Shown here: positions 34,744 through 45,625 of the stretch, piece by piece
How positions within the stretch are numbered: position 1 is the first letter of the stretch
Layout of the letters: every line of letters begins with the position of its first letter
Origin: Knoxdaviesia capensis
Lineage: Eukaryota; Ascomycota; Sordariomycetes; Microascales; Gondwanamycetaceae
DNA length: 64,000 bases
Assembly: GCA_001510575.1 (NCBI GenBank)
Contig: LNGK01000004.1
Span: forward strand, 3,718,667-3,782,666
Direction of reading: 5' to 3'
Notes under the pieces: generated by a model
Told to the model about the DNA's origin: nothing
The model's database searches: none
The model's input: only the letters and a program-made list of their open reading frames with translations
Program-made: the position numbers and the translations under genes

Positions 34744-36394
34744 ATGCTAGCATACATGTCTGTGGCTTCTGTTCGAGTTCTGCCGCTATTCGGGCTGGCC
34801 CCACGCCCTCTGTGTCAAAAACCACCATCTCAAATTTTTATCCTGGCACAGTCCCGCTTCTCAACCAACATGGCAGCGGGAAACGGAATTCCAGAACGGC
34901 GGCGTTCGCCCGTTATAATTGTTATGGGGTCTACCGGAACGGGGAAATCCGATGTAAGTAGACGCATATCACATCGTGTATTTCATCTTCTGGTCCAGAG
35001 TTGAACTGACAGCCCCTCTATAGCTTGCAGTTGAGCTGGCCACGAGATTCTCCGGAGAGATCATCAACGCAGATGCTATGCAAATGTACCGTGGCTTGCC
35101 CATAGTCACCAATAAGATATCGGAGTCTGAAAAGAAGGGCGTGCCTCACCATCTGTTCGACAGCATCGATCTTAAAGATAAGGCCTGGGAAGTGAAGACG
35201 TTCAGACGCCACGCCAGTGACACGATTGATGACATCCATTCACGAGGGAAGCTTCCTATAGTGGTCGGGGGGACTCACTACTACATCAAGGGCCTCCTAT
35301 TCGATGACGTCCTGGTCGAGGAAGACGACCACTCTTCTGAAACCCAGCAACCGGCAAACCTCGCGATTCTGGACGGGCCACCCGAAGTGGTATTGGCGAA
35401 GCTGCGAGAAGTCGACCCGGTGATGGCGGATCGATGGCACCCGAACGACGTCCGGAAGATCCGCCGGTCTCTGGAGATCTACCTGCGCACAGGGCAACGG
35501 GCATCGGATATCTACTCCAGCCAGTCCCGGAAGCGCGCGGCCGGGGTGCTGAGTGAAGCAGATGCTGCCTTCAGCGACACCGGCCCGGGCAGTTGGGATG
35601 CGCTGCTGCTCTGGGTGTTTTCCGAGCGCAGCGAGCTGGTAAAACGCCTGGACTCCCGCGTTGATAAGATGATCGACGCCGGCCTTCTGGACGAAACGGA
35701 GAGCATGTACCAGTACCTTCAACAGGAGAATCAGAGGCAACGAGAGGCCGAAGGAGATCCTGTTGATATGACCCGGGGTATCTGGCAGACCATCGGCTTT
35801 AAAGAATTCCGGCCGTACCTGGATGCTGTGCATGCGGGTGAGCCAACTGAGACACTTGCAGCGCTGAAAGAAACCGCCCTCGAAGAGATGAAGGCTGCCA
35901 CCCGCCAGTATGCGCGATACCAGACCCGCTGGATCCCCCGGAAACTAGTCTCCCTTCTCCCCGACGCCGCCGAGTCCGCTGCTGCCAGAACCAATGCTCC
36001 CCCACGCGAGCACCTGTTCGTCCTAGACAGCACCGACGTGAGCCAGTGGACCACCAATGTCATCACACCAGCGGCAGAGATCGTCGACAGCTTCCTGCAC
36101 GGCCGGGCCCTCCCCGATCCGCAGAGTGTATCGCCGCTTGCCAAGGAGGTCCTCGAGCGGGCAGCTCATGATGCGCAGGACTCGAACGAGACCATACCGC
36201 AACGGCGGGTGTGTGACGTGTGCCACATGACAATGATCACGGCCGATCAGTGGACGAAGCATTTGAACAGCCGAAGGCACCACCGGTTGGCGCGAAAAGG
36301 CCGAGATAAGGGCCAAGAGAAGCCGGAGAAGAAGTCGGAGGACGAGGATCTGGGTACCGGGCCGGTTGCGGATATCGTCGGCTTGTTTCAGTGA
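34744..36394 (+). CDS. MOD5: tRNA dimethylallyltransferase (Mod5/TRIT1 family)
   Basis: Two exons, 34744-34953 and 35024-36394, giving 526 residues from the first ATG. The intron has GTAAGT and CTATAG ends and rejoins GSTGTGKSD to LAVELATRFSGEIINADAMQ. Residues about 65-73 form the P-loop. DAMQMYRGLPIVTNK and GGTHYYI are family signatures. A C-terminal C2H2 finger, CDVCHMT...KHLNSRRHH near 467-489, is typical of eukaryotic members and binds tRNA. The enzyme transfers dimethylallyl from DMAPP to N6 of A37 in tRNAs reading UNN codons. Two in-frame starts exist: ATG 34744 adds a basic, amphipathic leader ending RFSTN, and ATG 34870 begins MAAGNG. This fits dual mitochondrial and cytosolic/nuclear targeting as in yeast Mod5. 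Confidence 0.95.
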
Positions 36395-36814
36395 TTCTTC
36401 CCTTTTTTTTTTTTTTTATCATGAAGCCATTAGCGCAACTCTCACACTTAATACCCAACTCCTAACTCCTTTTTCTTTCTTTTTTGTGTGTATCATGTCT
36501 CACAGACGGCAGGGAATCACTCTTAAAAATAGCAATTCAATGATTTAAACTCGATGCTTGTTGCTCTACACCGTAGATCTGGGTATATATATATAGACAT
36601 CGGCAGTTCTAACTATTCAGAACCACACACCCCACCATCAAACTTTTCGATGCCCCAAAAATATTGCATGCAAAAATTCCAGAAAACAGCTTTTAGAGGC
36701 CAACTCCCTCCAAGCCCTCCATCAAGATCGAGGGTAAGAAAAACCAGGAACGAAAAGAGAATCCCACCAGACAGGTACTAAACATACAAAAAGACAAGAA
36801 GATAGTCCAGCCGT
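36395..36814. other. Convergent 3' flanks
   Basis: About 420 bp between the stop codons of the tRNA enzyme and homoaconitase. It holds a T run at 36404-36418 and a TA repeat at 36583-36594, and must carry both 3' ends. No gene is visible. Confidence 0.5.
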
Positions 36815-39270
36815 CTACTGCGAAATCTGCGCCTTCACCCACTTCTCCAACCCACCCCGCGCAATGATTTCCTGGACATTAGGCGGCAGCTCGCCAACTT
36901 TTTGGCTCCAGGTCTCGCCGCCAGGGCCCTCAGAGACCGTCACCTTGCTGCGCCGCACATCCCACGTCAACCGCCAGCCAGTGCGGCGGGTCAGGGGGGC
37001 CGCGCCACCGGCGGCGGCATCAGCGCCATAGTGCTCCCGCAGCTTGGCGATCAGCCGGGGCACCTCGACACCCAGCAGGGCGTTGTTGATGCTGTTCCGG
37101 CTGAAGATGTTTCCGAAGCTTCCCGCAACCACCAGCGGGATCTGCTTGGCGAGGATGGCGGTGGCGGCCTGCTCGCGCGAGCTGCCGCAGCCAAAGTTGA
37201 AGCCGGCCACGAGAATGTCGCCGGCCTGGGCAATCCCGCTGAAGGCCGGGTCGTAGTTCTCCATGCACACCTCGGCCATCTTCTCCACGGGCACATTGTC
37301 CTGGTACGTGTACTTGCCCGGATAGATACCGTCGGTGTTGATGTTGTCCGCGTCGCACCACACGATCTCGCCCTCGATCTTCTCGGGGAATCCAGGGAGA
37401 ATGTCGGTCAAGGTCTCGGCATCATCGGAGGCGGCTTCAGCGGCTGACTCGGAGCCTGCTTGGTCGGGTGCGCCGCTCAGGCTCCTCTCTCCCTCAGCAA
37501 TAAAATCCTCGGTCAGAGATAGCAGCTGCGCCAGAGCATCCTCAACACTCTTGGCCTTATCGCTCACGAGATCTCCGGTGCCTTCTCCAATGATGACCTT
37601 CTCAACACCCTCGGGCTTCTCGTACCAGCCGGGGCCGGCGATCTTGCCTTGCAAAGCACTGGCAGCGACAACTTCGGGACTGGCGAGGTACGCCTTGGCA
37701 TCGGTCGAGCCCATACGGCCCTTGAAATTACGGTTGCTGGCGCTGATTCCAACCTCGCCAGGCTCGAGCAGGCCAGTTCCCAGGCCGATGCAGGGGCCAC
37801 ACCCAGCAGGGAGAGCTTCAGCTCCAGCATCCAGAAGAACCTGCCAGTCTCCGCTCTCCTCGGCAGACTTCTGCTCCGGAATGGATGCGGCAGCAATGTA
37901 GAACTTGACGTCAGGAGCAATCTTGGCCGGCTGTCCCTTCTCGGAGGCTTCACGGAACACCCGGGCAGCAGCAGCCAGATCAGAGGCACGCGAGTTCGTG
38001 CATGACACCAGGTAAGCCTTGTTGACCTTGATGTGCTGCGCCTCAAGGTTTTTGAGTGGCGTGGCAATCTTAACCGAGTTCGGGCCGGCGACGAAGGGGG
38101 CCAGGGTCGAGAGGTTCATGTACACTTCCTTCGCATACGTGGCACCGGGATCGGCAGTCAGACGGTTGGCGAAGAGGTCGTCGAGTCTCTCGTGGGTGAA
38201 TCGTGCAGCCCTGGCCTTATCAGTTCCGTCCATGGCGGCAAGGGTGGCGCGAGCGCGGAGCCACGACTGCAGCACCGAATCAATGGGGAACAGGCCGGTG
38301 AGAGCGCCCCATTCAGTAGTCATGTTCGCGATGGTAAGTCTGTCGTCTACCGGAATGCTGTGCATAGTCTCTTGTGAGCCGGAGAACTCGATGGCGTGGT
38401 TCAGCACATCATCCTTGTTAAACAGGCCGCAGAGAGCCACAATCACGTCCTTGCCGGTGACTCCCGGGGGAAGAATTCCGGTAAAAGTCACCTTGGTGAT
38501 GGGGGGAATCTGCCACCACGTCCGGCCGGTAGCCCAGATACTCGCGGCATCGGTCCGGACCATGGGGGTGCCCAGACAGCCCACACCACCGTACATGTTG
38601 CTGTGGCTGTCCGAGGCCACAGTCACGGTTCCAGGCCAAGCGTAACCCTCCTCAACCATGATCTGGTGACCAATGCCGCGACCGGCCGGGTAAAAGTCGA
38701 CACCATGAGTTCCGGCGAACTCCTCGATCTGCCGGTACTTCTTGAGGTTCGAATCCGACTTGTTCTGGACATCGTGGTCGAGAGTCATGACCACCTGACG
38801 GTTGTCGTGGATCTTGGATGCGCCGATCGACATGAACTTCAGGGCCACGGGCCAGGAGTTGTCGTGGGTCATGCAGTGGTGTGGCGAGAGAGTCACATAG
38901 TCGCCGGACTTGACGACCTTGCCGGGAGCAAGGCCGACAGAGTACCGTTGTACGATCTTCTCGGTTAGGGTCTGAGGAGTTGAGGACGGAGGGGTCGCGT
39001 GGGTGGCAAGGTCGCGACGGCTAGACAGGGAATTTGAAGAGAGGACTGCCTGTGATCTGTTGAAGGCATGTCGTGTCGCGTGTGAAGGTATCGAGGAGTA
39101 GGAAACAGTCTGGGAGAAGCGAGGTGTTGATGACAGTGTCTTGAGACACCAGGCGGCGCCCAATGACCCGGATCGGCCCTGTACTCATGGAGAATCAGCC
39201 TCAGTTTCTCTCAGTTCAGGATATGTTAAATACTCTCCACACTCACACTTACCACGGCGCGAGACAGCAT
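36815..39270 (-). CDS. LYS4: Homoaconitase, mitochondrial (alpha-aminoadipate lysine pathway)
   Basis: Two exons: 39253-39270 (18 nt) and 36815-39178, giving 793 residues. The intron (39179-39252) has GTAAGTGTG and GTACAG. Joining gives MLSRAVGRSGSLGAAW, a Ser/Arg-rich mitochondrial leader. The aconitase body begins at LTEKIVQRYSVGLAPGK. Cluster-ligand cysteines are in LVSCTNSRASD near residue 398 and GCGPCIGLG near 465-468. The swivel domain has GFNFGCGSSREQAA near 665. HHCMTHDNSWPVALKF and DHDVQNKSDSNLKKY mark homoaconitase rather than aconitase. The enzyme converts homocitrate/homoaconitate to homoisocitrate in mitochondria, a step of fungal lysine synthesis; Aspergillus calls it LysF. A Ser/Ala/Glu-rich linker separates the catalytic and swivel parts. 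Confidence 0.95.
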
Positions 39271-39371
39271 GATGAGACCAGACGAAGCTTGAAATCACCA
39301 CAGAGGAGGGGGAATCTGCAGAGAAGAGACACAGGTCGGATACGAATACGCTAGAAATACAATTTTCAGAA

Positions 39372-39431
39372 GAGTCAAAACTGTCGCCAAGGATGAAATA
39401 TTCAGGAGCAGAAGAAGATGCTGTATGACTC
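39372..39431. promoter_or_regulatory. Two possible CpcA/Gcn4-type sites upstream of homoaconitase
   Basis: GAGTCA at 39372-39377 and TGACTC at 39426-39431 lie about 100 and 155 bp upstream of the start. Each matches six of the seven bases of the TGACTCA site bound by the general amino-acid control factor. Amino-acid biosynthesis genes are commonly controlled this way in fungi. Hexamers occur by chance, so this is a weak call. Confidence 0.3.
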
Positions 39432-40655
39432 GTTTCGTGCCGAAAATTGCATCAAGGACATGTGCAAAAAAAAAAAAAAGACACGCACAATTGGAAAGCT
39501 CCGCTTCCTGATTGGTCCAAGGCCGGTCTTTTACAGGGAAATAGTGGGTCCCGTCCGTTCTTCGTCTCCGACTTTCGGCTTCTGCGCCGCCGAAACTCAT
39601 GTTAGGGTTGGGGTTTGCATATTCAAAAGGGCGAGTGGATGACGGGATATCTCCCCGGACGAGCTGTGTAATAGAAATGGAAATTCAGACGAAGACGACG
39701 ACAATTCAGCCTACCAATATCGATTTGCGGTCGACTCCATGTTTATTGTGTCTGCCCTAACCTACTAAGCCACAAGTTCGCTGCCTGAGGCGCTGCATTA
39801 AGAATCCCAAATCTTCACCCACGTTTCCCATAATGTTTCAGTGCCTGGCCCCCCAGCTTTGGAAAGTTTTACAACCCCAGGAGAGGCGAAATTTGATGGA
39901 CAAACGAAAGCCTAGACCTCTAGTATCGACCGTTAATGAAGTCATGGTGCCAAGCAATCGAGAAGCCTAAGTAGTGATTGACCTTGATATGCCCAGGGAT
40001 CGGAGAAGAGTCGTCCCTCGGGACATGCTGTTCATATACCTCCTTAGTACCTGCAACTTGTTGAAATTGAGCGAGGGGCACTAGGGACGTGACGGAAAGC
40101 CACCAGCCCGTTTATCTGATTATACGAGAGCCAGTTACTTTCTAATCATTTGAGGAATTGTACGACCAATGACTGGAGGTGGTTCGTGTGCCATATGACA
40201 GCACTGCCGCGCGGGCATCACCGCCGCGGCGAATTGGACCGGGAGACTGGGGGAGGCCCACAAGAAGCATTTAAGTTGGGCAGAAGGTTGAAGGCGATGC
40301 ATCGGACTGGGGTCTGTGGGAGATGCGAACGAAGGCATTGCATGACAATCCACGCGTACAGAAGGAACATTCTAGAGACGGGCGGACAGTTGCGGAGAAC
40401 GGACAGAGATGGACTGTGAATATACAGTACAGTACAGGTCGGCGAACACGCTCTGCGGAGATGGCCTAGACTTGGCGGGCAAAGCAACCAAGCCCACAAA
40501 ATCGAGGTCAGTGGCCAAAGTTCAAGGTCCCTTTGTATGCGTTAAAAACCCGGACTTTAAGTTTTCTGAAAAGCCCGCGACCCAGAAAAAGTTTCACCCA
40601 CTTGATGCTCAGATAATGTGCATGGGGAGAAAGGTACACGGTCCCTATGCCCTTC

Positions 40656-40694
40656 CACACACACATACACACCCACACACACACACACACACAC
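40656..40694. repeat. (CA)n microsatellite, interrupted
   Basis: A CA repeat with two short interruptions, upstream of the Zn2Cys6 gene. Confidence 0.9.
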
Positions 40695-42879
40695 CTTATT
40701 CAGTGGCACAAGAGCCTCGGCTTGGCATTTTCATGCCACTGTCATTCTCCACCTGGAGATGTGAATGAAGCTGTCCTTTCCACGTCTTGACTGGATAGGG
40801 CTATGTGCGGACAGATACAGACAGGACGTGGCTGCGCAGCCGGTCGGAAATTGCCAGAACAACAGCGGTACGAGCATCGGGGATTATCGGAATGGTAGCC
40901 AGCGATTGGTTGGCCTCCGTCATGCACAGAAGTTACAACGCCCCGAAGGAGAGAAAACAGAGAGCGAGGGTCCGATAAGATCGGACGGGGCGCGGGGCAC
41001 TGCTTTCATTTAGCAACCTGGAACTTGGTCCGTCAAGGAAGAATCATGAGTGGCGCCCAAAAAAAAGGGGGCCTAGATGACCTAGTCAAAACGGGACACA
41101 CATAGGCCGGACTAGCTGACATTGGTGCCACTTATTATGACCAGAATGTCGGAGGAACGGCGAATATTGACCGCCGAATGGCCGGCTGAGTTGCATTGGG
41201 GGAACGGAGTCGGCAAAACACCGAGTCAGTGGCCGGGGCTTTGCCGAATCAAGGAAAGGGACTGATGCTCTGGTGATACGAACGACCCTGAAAATCCGAG
41301 AGAAGCACAACTGCCCGAATTGAAACACCGTTTTATATACAACAGCCGAGATAAACGCACGTATATCGCGTTCAGTTTTCGTTAAACGACAAGCGGCTTC
41401 CACCATAGGGAAACAATGATAAAGAAGTCTGGAATCCCGACAAAGAGGGCTCCTCCTCATACCCACTTCATCAAGGGTTCCCATGCCCACTTACCAGCCG
41501 CTTCATGCACACTCACCACCGCATAGCATAGGACATGCTGTCCTCCCCCACTGCCTTGTTTCCCATCGTCTTGTTTCGACTTGCTCGTGTGGCTCTTTTC
41601 TTGGCCAGCTGCTCTATCATTTTTTCTTCTCTTTTAATCACCTCTCCATCCATCTTCCCTTTCCATCCTCCCATATCGACCTGTGATCTCCCGCTTCGTT
41701 CTTCTGCTTCCGGATTGTCCCGATTAGGACCTTAGCCAGACCTTTTTTTTTTTCCCTGACATTTCTTTTTCTCTTCTCATTCTATTCTTCTTTTCTTGGA
41801 CTTGCCCACTTTGCTCGCTTCCCGCTTCCCGCACACATACTACCACTTGTGTAGTAGTGCATGGCAGCTAGTTCGTTGAATTCCACACTACGTCATTTTT
41901 TTTTCTCTCCGTTTAAATAAAATAGGGAAATCCGCCCGTGTCCCTTTTGCTTACTCTTGCTCCTGCCCTTCCCGCCAGCGGTTAAGACAACAACCCCCGA
42001 TCTTGGTGCTTTTCCTCTAACTTTTGCTTATCACTCGCTCTTTCCTTCCCCTGCACCGACCACCAAGAGCGGAATCTTGCTGCCTGACCCTTTTCCCTTT
42101 CGTTCCTGCGTTCTGGTTGGCTTGGTGTTCCTTCCAAATTTTTTTTTTTGCTCTCGTGTTTCAGCTGTTCATCGCTCTTTCCTGTTCACTGACAACCTTC
42201 TTTCGCATCCTCCTTCCCACATTTCCAGCGACGACTACACGCAATATTGGCTTGTATTTCTCGCATTTTCTATTCATCCAAAACATCAGACCAGGAGCAT
42301 CTTCGTCACCCAACAACGAGATCATATCCGCAACCACCCGTTCGACTTCAGGAGTGTCCTCCGCAGTTTAATGATCGATTCTCTTTATATTTCTTCCCCT
42401 CCCCCTCTTCTCCCTCCTGTATCAGTATCACTTTCATCTTTCCTGGGCGACTGTTCGATCTTATCATCTCCACTTGATTGATAAGATATCTTCAACACCG
42501 TTCTCCATCTTCTCGTCTAATCAGGATTATTTTTGCTTCTGACATTGACGACTTGCTTATATCACCATAATCTGTTCTTTCCGTGACCCGCCAGACTGAC
42601 ACCAATCGCTTAAGCCTGCTGTCATCGGATCTTGATCCGAGTCTGACACTCCCGGGATCAGGCGCGAGGCTTCAACCTACCCCGACTCCGGCACGGCACC
42701 GGAGTCTCTACGCCAAGGAACCACACCAGATTTGTCTCTCCTTTTCCGCCTCCGCTACGGGAATCCTCTAAATTTTCCTATCTGTGGCCCCGCCTTTCCG
42801 GCCAAAGGCTCCCGACACTTCACTTGGTTCTGGGCTCTTGGGATTGTCCCGTCTTGATCGTCTCCTCCTGGCTCCGCAG

Positions 42880-42969
42880 ATGGTTACGTCCTTGTTCTCG
42901 CCGAAATGTCAGACTCAACTCCCACAACACAGGCCTCGCCAGCCACATCTCTGGCCCCGTCCACAGTAA
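42880..42969 (+). promoter_or_regulatory. Upstream ORF overlapping the Zn2Cys6 start codon
   Basis: ATG 42880-42882 opens a 29-codon frame ending in TAA at 42967-42969. It overlaps the main ATG at 42906 in another frame. The upstream ATG has C at -3; the main ATG has G at -3. If it is in the mRNA, leaky scanning would be needed to reach the regulator. Another uORF, 42371-42481, lies further upstream. Confidence 0.45.
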
Positions 42970-43598
42970 CTGCCAAGTCACAGCGAATCTTGGCTTGTGT
43001 TCTGTGTCAACATCGCAAGATCAAGTGCGATCGCACTTTCCCCTGCTCAAACTGCATGAAGGTTAGTTGCGTGATATAGTTCCGCTGGTTTCATAGTCCC
43101 ATGTGCTCCGATACCCATGGGGCTTCATTCTACGGCCGGTAGTTTGCTTGTGCCGTCATCATACACCTCATTGAATCATTATCCCCCCTTGTTCTGTTGT
43201 TGACTCAGGTTTTCATATCTTCTGGTATCTAACTTCGTTTATTTTCTTCTGGTAGTCCAATGTGACTTGCACACCTAGTACGCCTGCACCAGCACGCAAG
43301 AGAAGGCGGCCAAACCAGGATCTTCAAGAACGACTGGCCCGCTGCGAAGAGCTCCTGAAAACGTACTATGCTGCCGGACAGGACCCCCGTCCAAATCATT
43401 CAGAAAGCGATCCCGTAACCTTTCCGCAGAATCTTGGGGGTCCTGATTTTGGTGGCCCACCAGGAAAGATGATTGTTGAAGACGGCAGCACAAAGTTTCT
43501 GGAGAGCCGGCTTTGGACAAAGTTCTACGAGGAGGTAAGTCTTGTCAAACTAATCACCCCGAAGGTGTCTGTTTCTCAGTCATAAGTTGCGCGCACGC

Positions 43599-43630
<32 letters not shown>

Positions 43631-45625
43631 TCTTCACAAGATTGCTATGGATATGCTTGCTAACTCTAACCTGCGCTACTCTTCTTCTGTCCTCATACTC
43701 AGCTCCAAGCAATGAAAACAATTATCGACGGCCAAGACTCCGACGATATGACCTTTCCTTCCGAACAAGCTTCTCCAGATGATGTGTCGGAGATGTTAGT
43801 TGGCGATTATTCAAATCTCTCCCTCGATGACGTCCAACCTGAACCTATTGAAATGTTCCGACTTTGGCAGGTTTTCCTTGACAGGGTTAACCCTCTCACC
43901 AAACTCATCCATGTCCCTTCTTTGCAACCGTTGGTTGTTGAAGCTGCCGGAAATGCCGGACGTAACGTCCCAATGAATTACAAGCCTCTCCTCTTTGCCA
44001 TCTTCTACATTGCAGTATCCTCTCTCTCTCCATCAGAATGCCAGAAAATGCTGGGCGTTGATAGAGAAGCTGCATTAAAGAGATTTTCCACCGGCGTCCG
44101 CACTGCCTTGTCACAGGCTGGATTCACAAGAAATTTCGACTTGGCCATTTTACAAGCGCTCGCTCTCTATCTGGTATGCCAACTCCCCCAAAGCCCCAAG
44201 CTTCCATGTCATGACCATCTTGCTCTGTTCAATATAGTAACCGGTTTGCTCTTCGTGTTATTTTAGATTGCTCTTCAAGGACGCTCCAATCCGCACGCCT
44301 TGTGGATTCATAGTGGGGTTTGCGTCCGCATTGCACAAAAAATGGGACTCCACCGGGATGGAGAAATCTTGAAGTTAACCCCCTTTGAGACAGAGATCCG
44401 ACGTCGGATTTGGTGGCAGATTGTCATGCTTGATGCGCGAATGGCAATCACTTCTGGAATGTCTACCTCGATGATTGCAACAAACTGGGATACTCGAATT
44501 CCTAGCAACCTCAACGATGCTGATTTATTTCCCGGATCAACGGATCCTGTCCAGCCGCGAGAGGGCCCGACTGAGATGGGCTATTGCCTGATCCTCTATG
44601 AGTTTGGCCGTTTTATGGTTAGGAGCCACGCTAACCGAGGCTTTGAAAATGTCCTGATGGGATACGATCCCAAAGGCGCTACTTCCAAAGACCCGCTTAA
44701 GGCTGCTAACCCTGCTATGATACTCAAGCTGCGCGAATCCATCTGCGAGTTCGAGTCGAAAATTCGATATATAAGAGCCCGCTACCTCGACCCGGCTGCT
44801 GGCCCTGTTCACGAAGTGGCATGCGGGTTTCCCGATCTTATCGCAGATAAAGTTCACAAATTCCTGGCTCACCTGGATTCGGTTGACCTCGGCGGCCACA
44901 ACTCGACTTTTCCTTATGAGGACCATTTGTTCAAAGTTTGCATTGGCAACTTCGAGAACACGGTTGAGATATATCGGCTGATTGAGCCCAAAGGATTCTT
45001 GTGGTCCTTCAAGGCTCATTTTCAAGTGGATATTATCGTCATTGTCATGGGCCATCTTCTGAAGACTCCTCTCGGGGAGTTGGAAGATCAGGCGTGGTCC
45101 CTTGTCGATGACATATATACTTACCACTGGGAGCTTCTCGACGTGTCAACCCGACAACATTATTTGGTGGCCATGAGTGTTCTGAAGGCTTGGGCCATGC
45201 GAGAACGGGCTCTTTTGGAGAAGCAACTACCAGTCGAAGTGCCTCGCACGGTCCTTCTCCTTCGTGAGCGCATGCCATCCTCTGTTTGTGACGGCATTGC
45301 CTCTGGAGCTGCGTCTTACGTTCCGACTCGGGATGACTGTCCTACTGTGAAAATGGAGGACAGCAATGTGGCCGGCTCTGGGTCAACCAGTGCCCCGCCA
45401 CAGGAGTTTTCCAATCCATTCCTCTCCACTGATGCATCCTCGCCAATGAGGAACGGCATTTTTGAGCCGTCGTTTGACCAAATAATTGAAACGTACCTGG
45501 ACTCGTCCAATCTGGAGTGGGATATGTGGCCGGAAGATGCTCCTGCAGACTTTGATATGCGGGGCGACCGACTCCAGGCAGACTTGCCACCCATGGGAGA
45601 TTCTGCGAACCAAGGCCCGTGGTAA
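42906..45625 (+). CDS. Zn2Cys6 fungal transcription factor
   Basis: Four exons: 42906-43061, 43256-43534, 43703-44173 and 44267-45625, giving 754 residues. All introns are phase 0 with donors GTTAGT, GTAAGT, GTATGC and TAG or CAG acceptors. The zinc cluster C31-X2-C34-X6-C41-X5-C47-X2-C50-X6-C57 is canonical. The first intron falls between the fifth and sixth cysteines. A basic linker RKRRRPNQDLQ and a short coiled coil (ERLARCEELLKTY) follow. The fungal-specific regulatory domain spans roughly residues 140-400 (LWQVFLDRVNPLTKLIH through RRRIWWQIVMLDARMA). The C-terminus is acidic and Ser/Pro-rich, a possible activation domain. It should act in the nucleus on CGG-containing sites. Target genes are unknown; the MFS transporter 6 kb downstream is not close enough to infer a link. 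Confidence 0.9.
43588..43630. repeat. Alternating CG/TG tract in an intron (Z-DNA type)
   Basis: Forty-three nucleotides of strictly alternating purine and pyrimidine: a CG-rich half followed by a GT repeat. It lies in intron 2 (43535-43702) of the Zn2Cys6 gene. Such tracts favour left-handed DNA under supercoiling. Confidence 0.85.

Larger units (their letters stand above)
39271..42905. other. Intergenic: homoaconitase promoter and long leader of the Zn2Cys6 gene
   Basis: No supportable gene. 39459-39479 is an A-rich run and 40656-40694 a CA repeat. 41540-42600 is markedly CT-rich on the plus strand, the sense strand of the downstream regulator, which suggests its core promoter and 5' leader. 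Confidence 0.5.
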
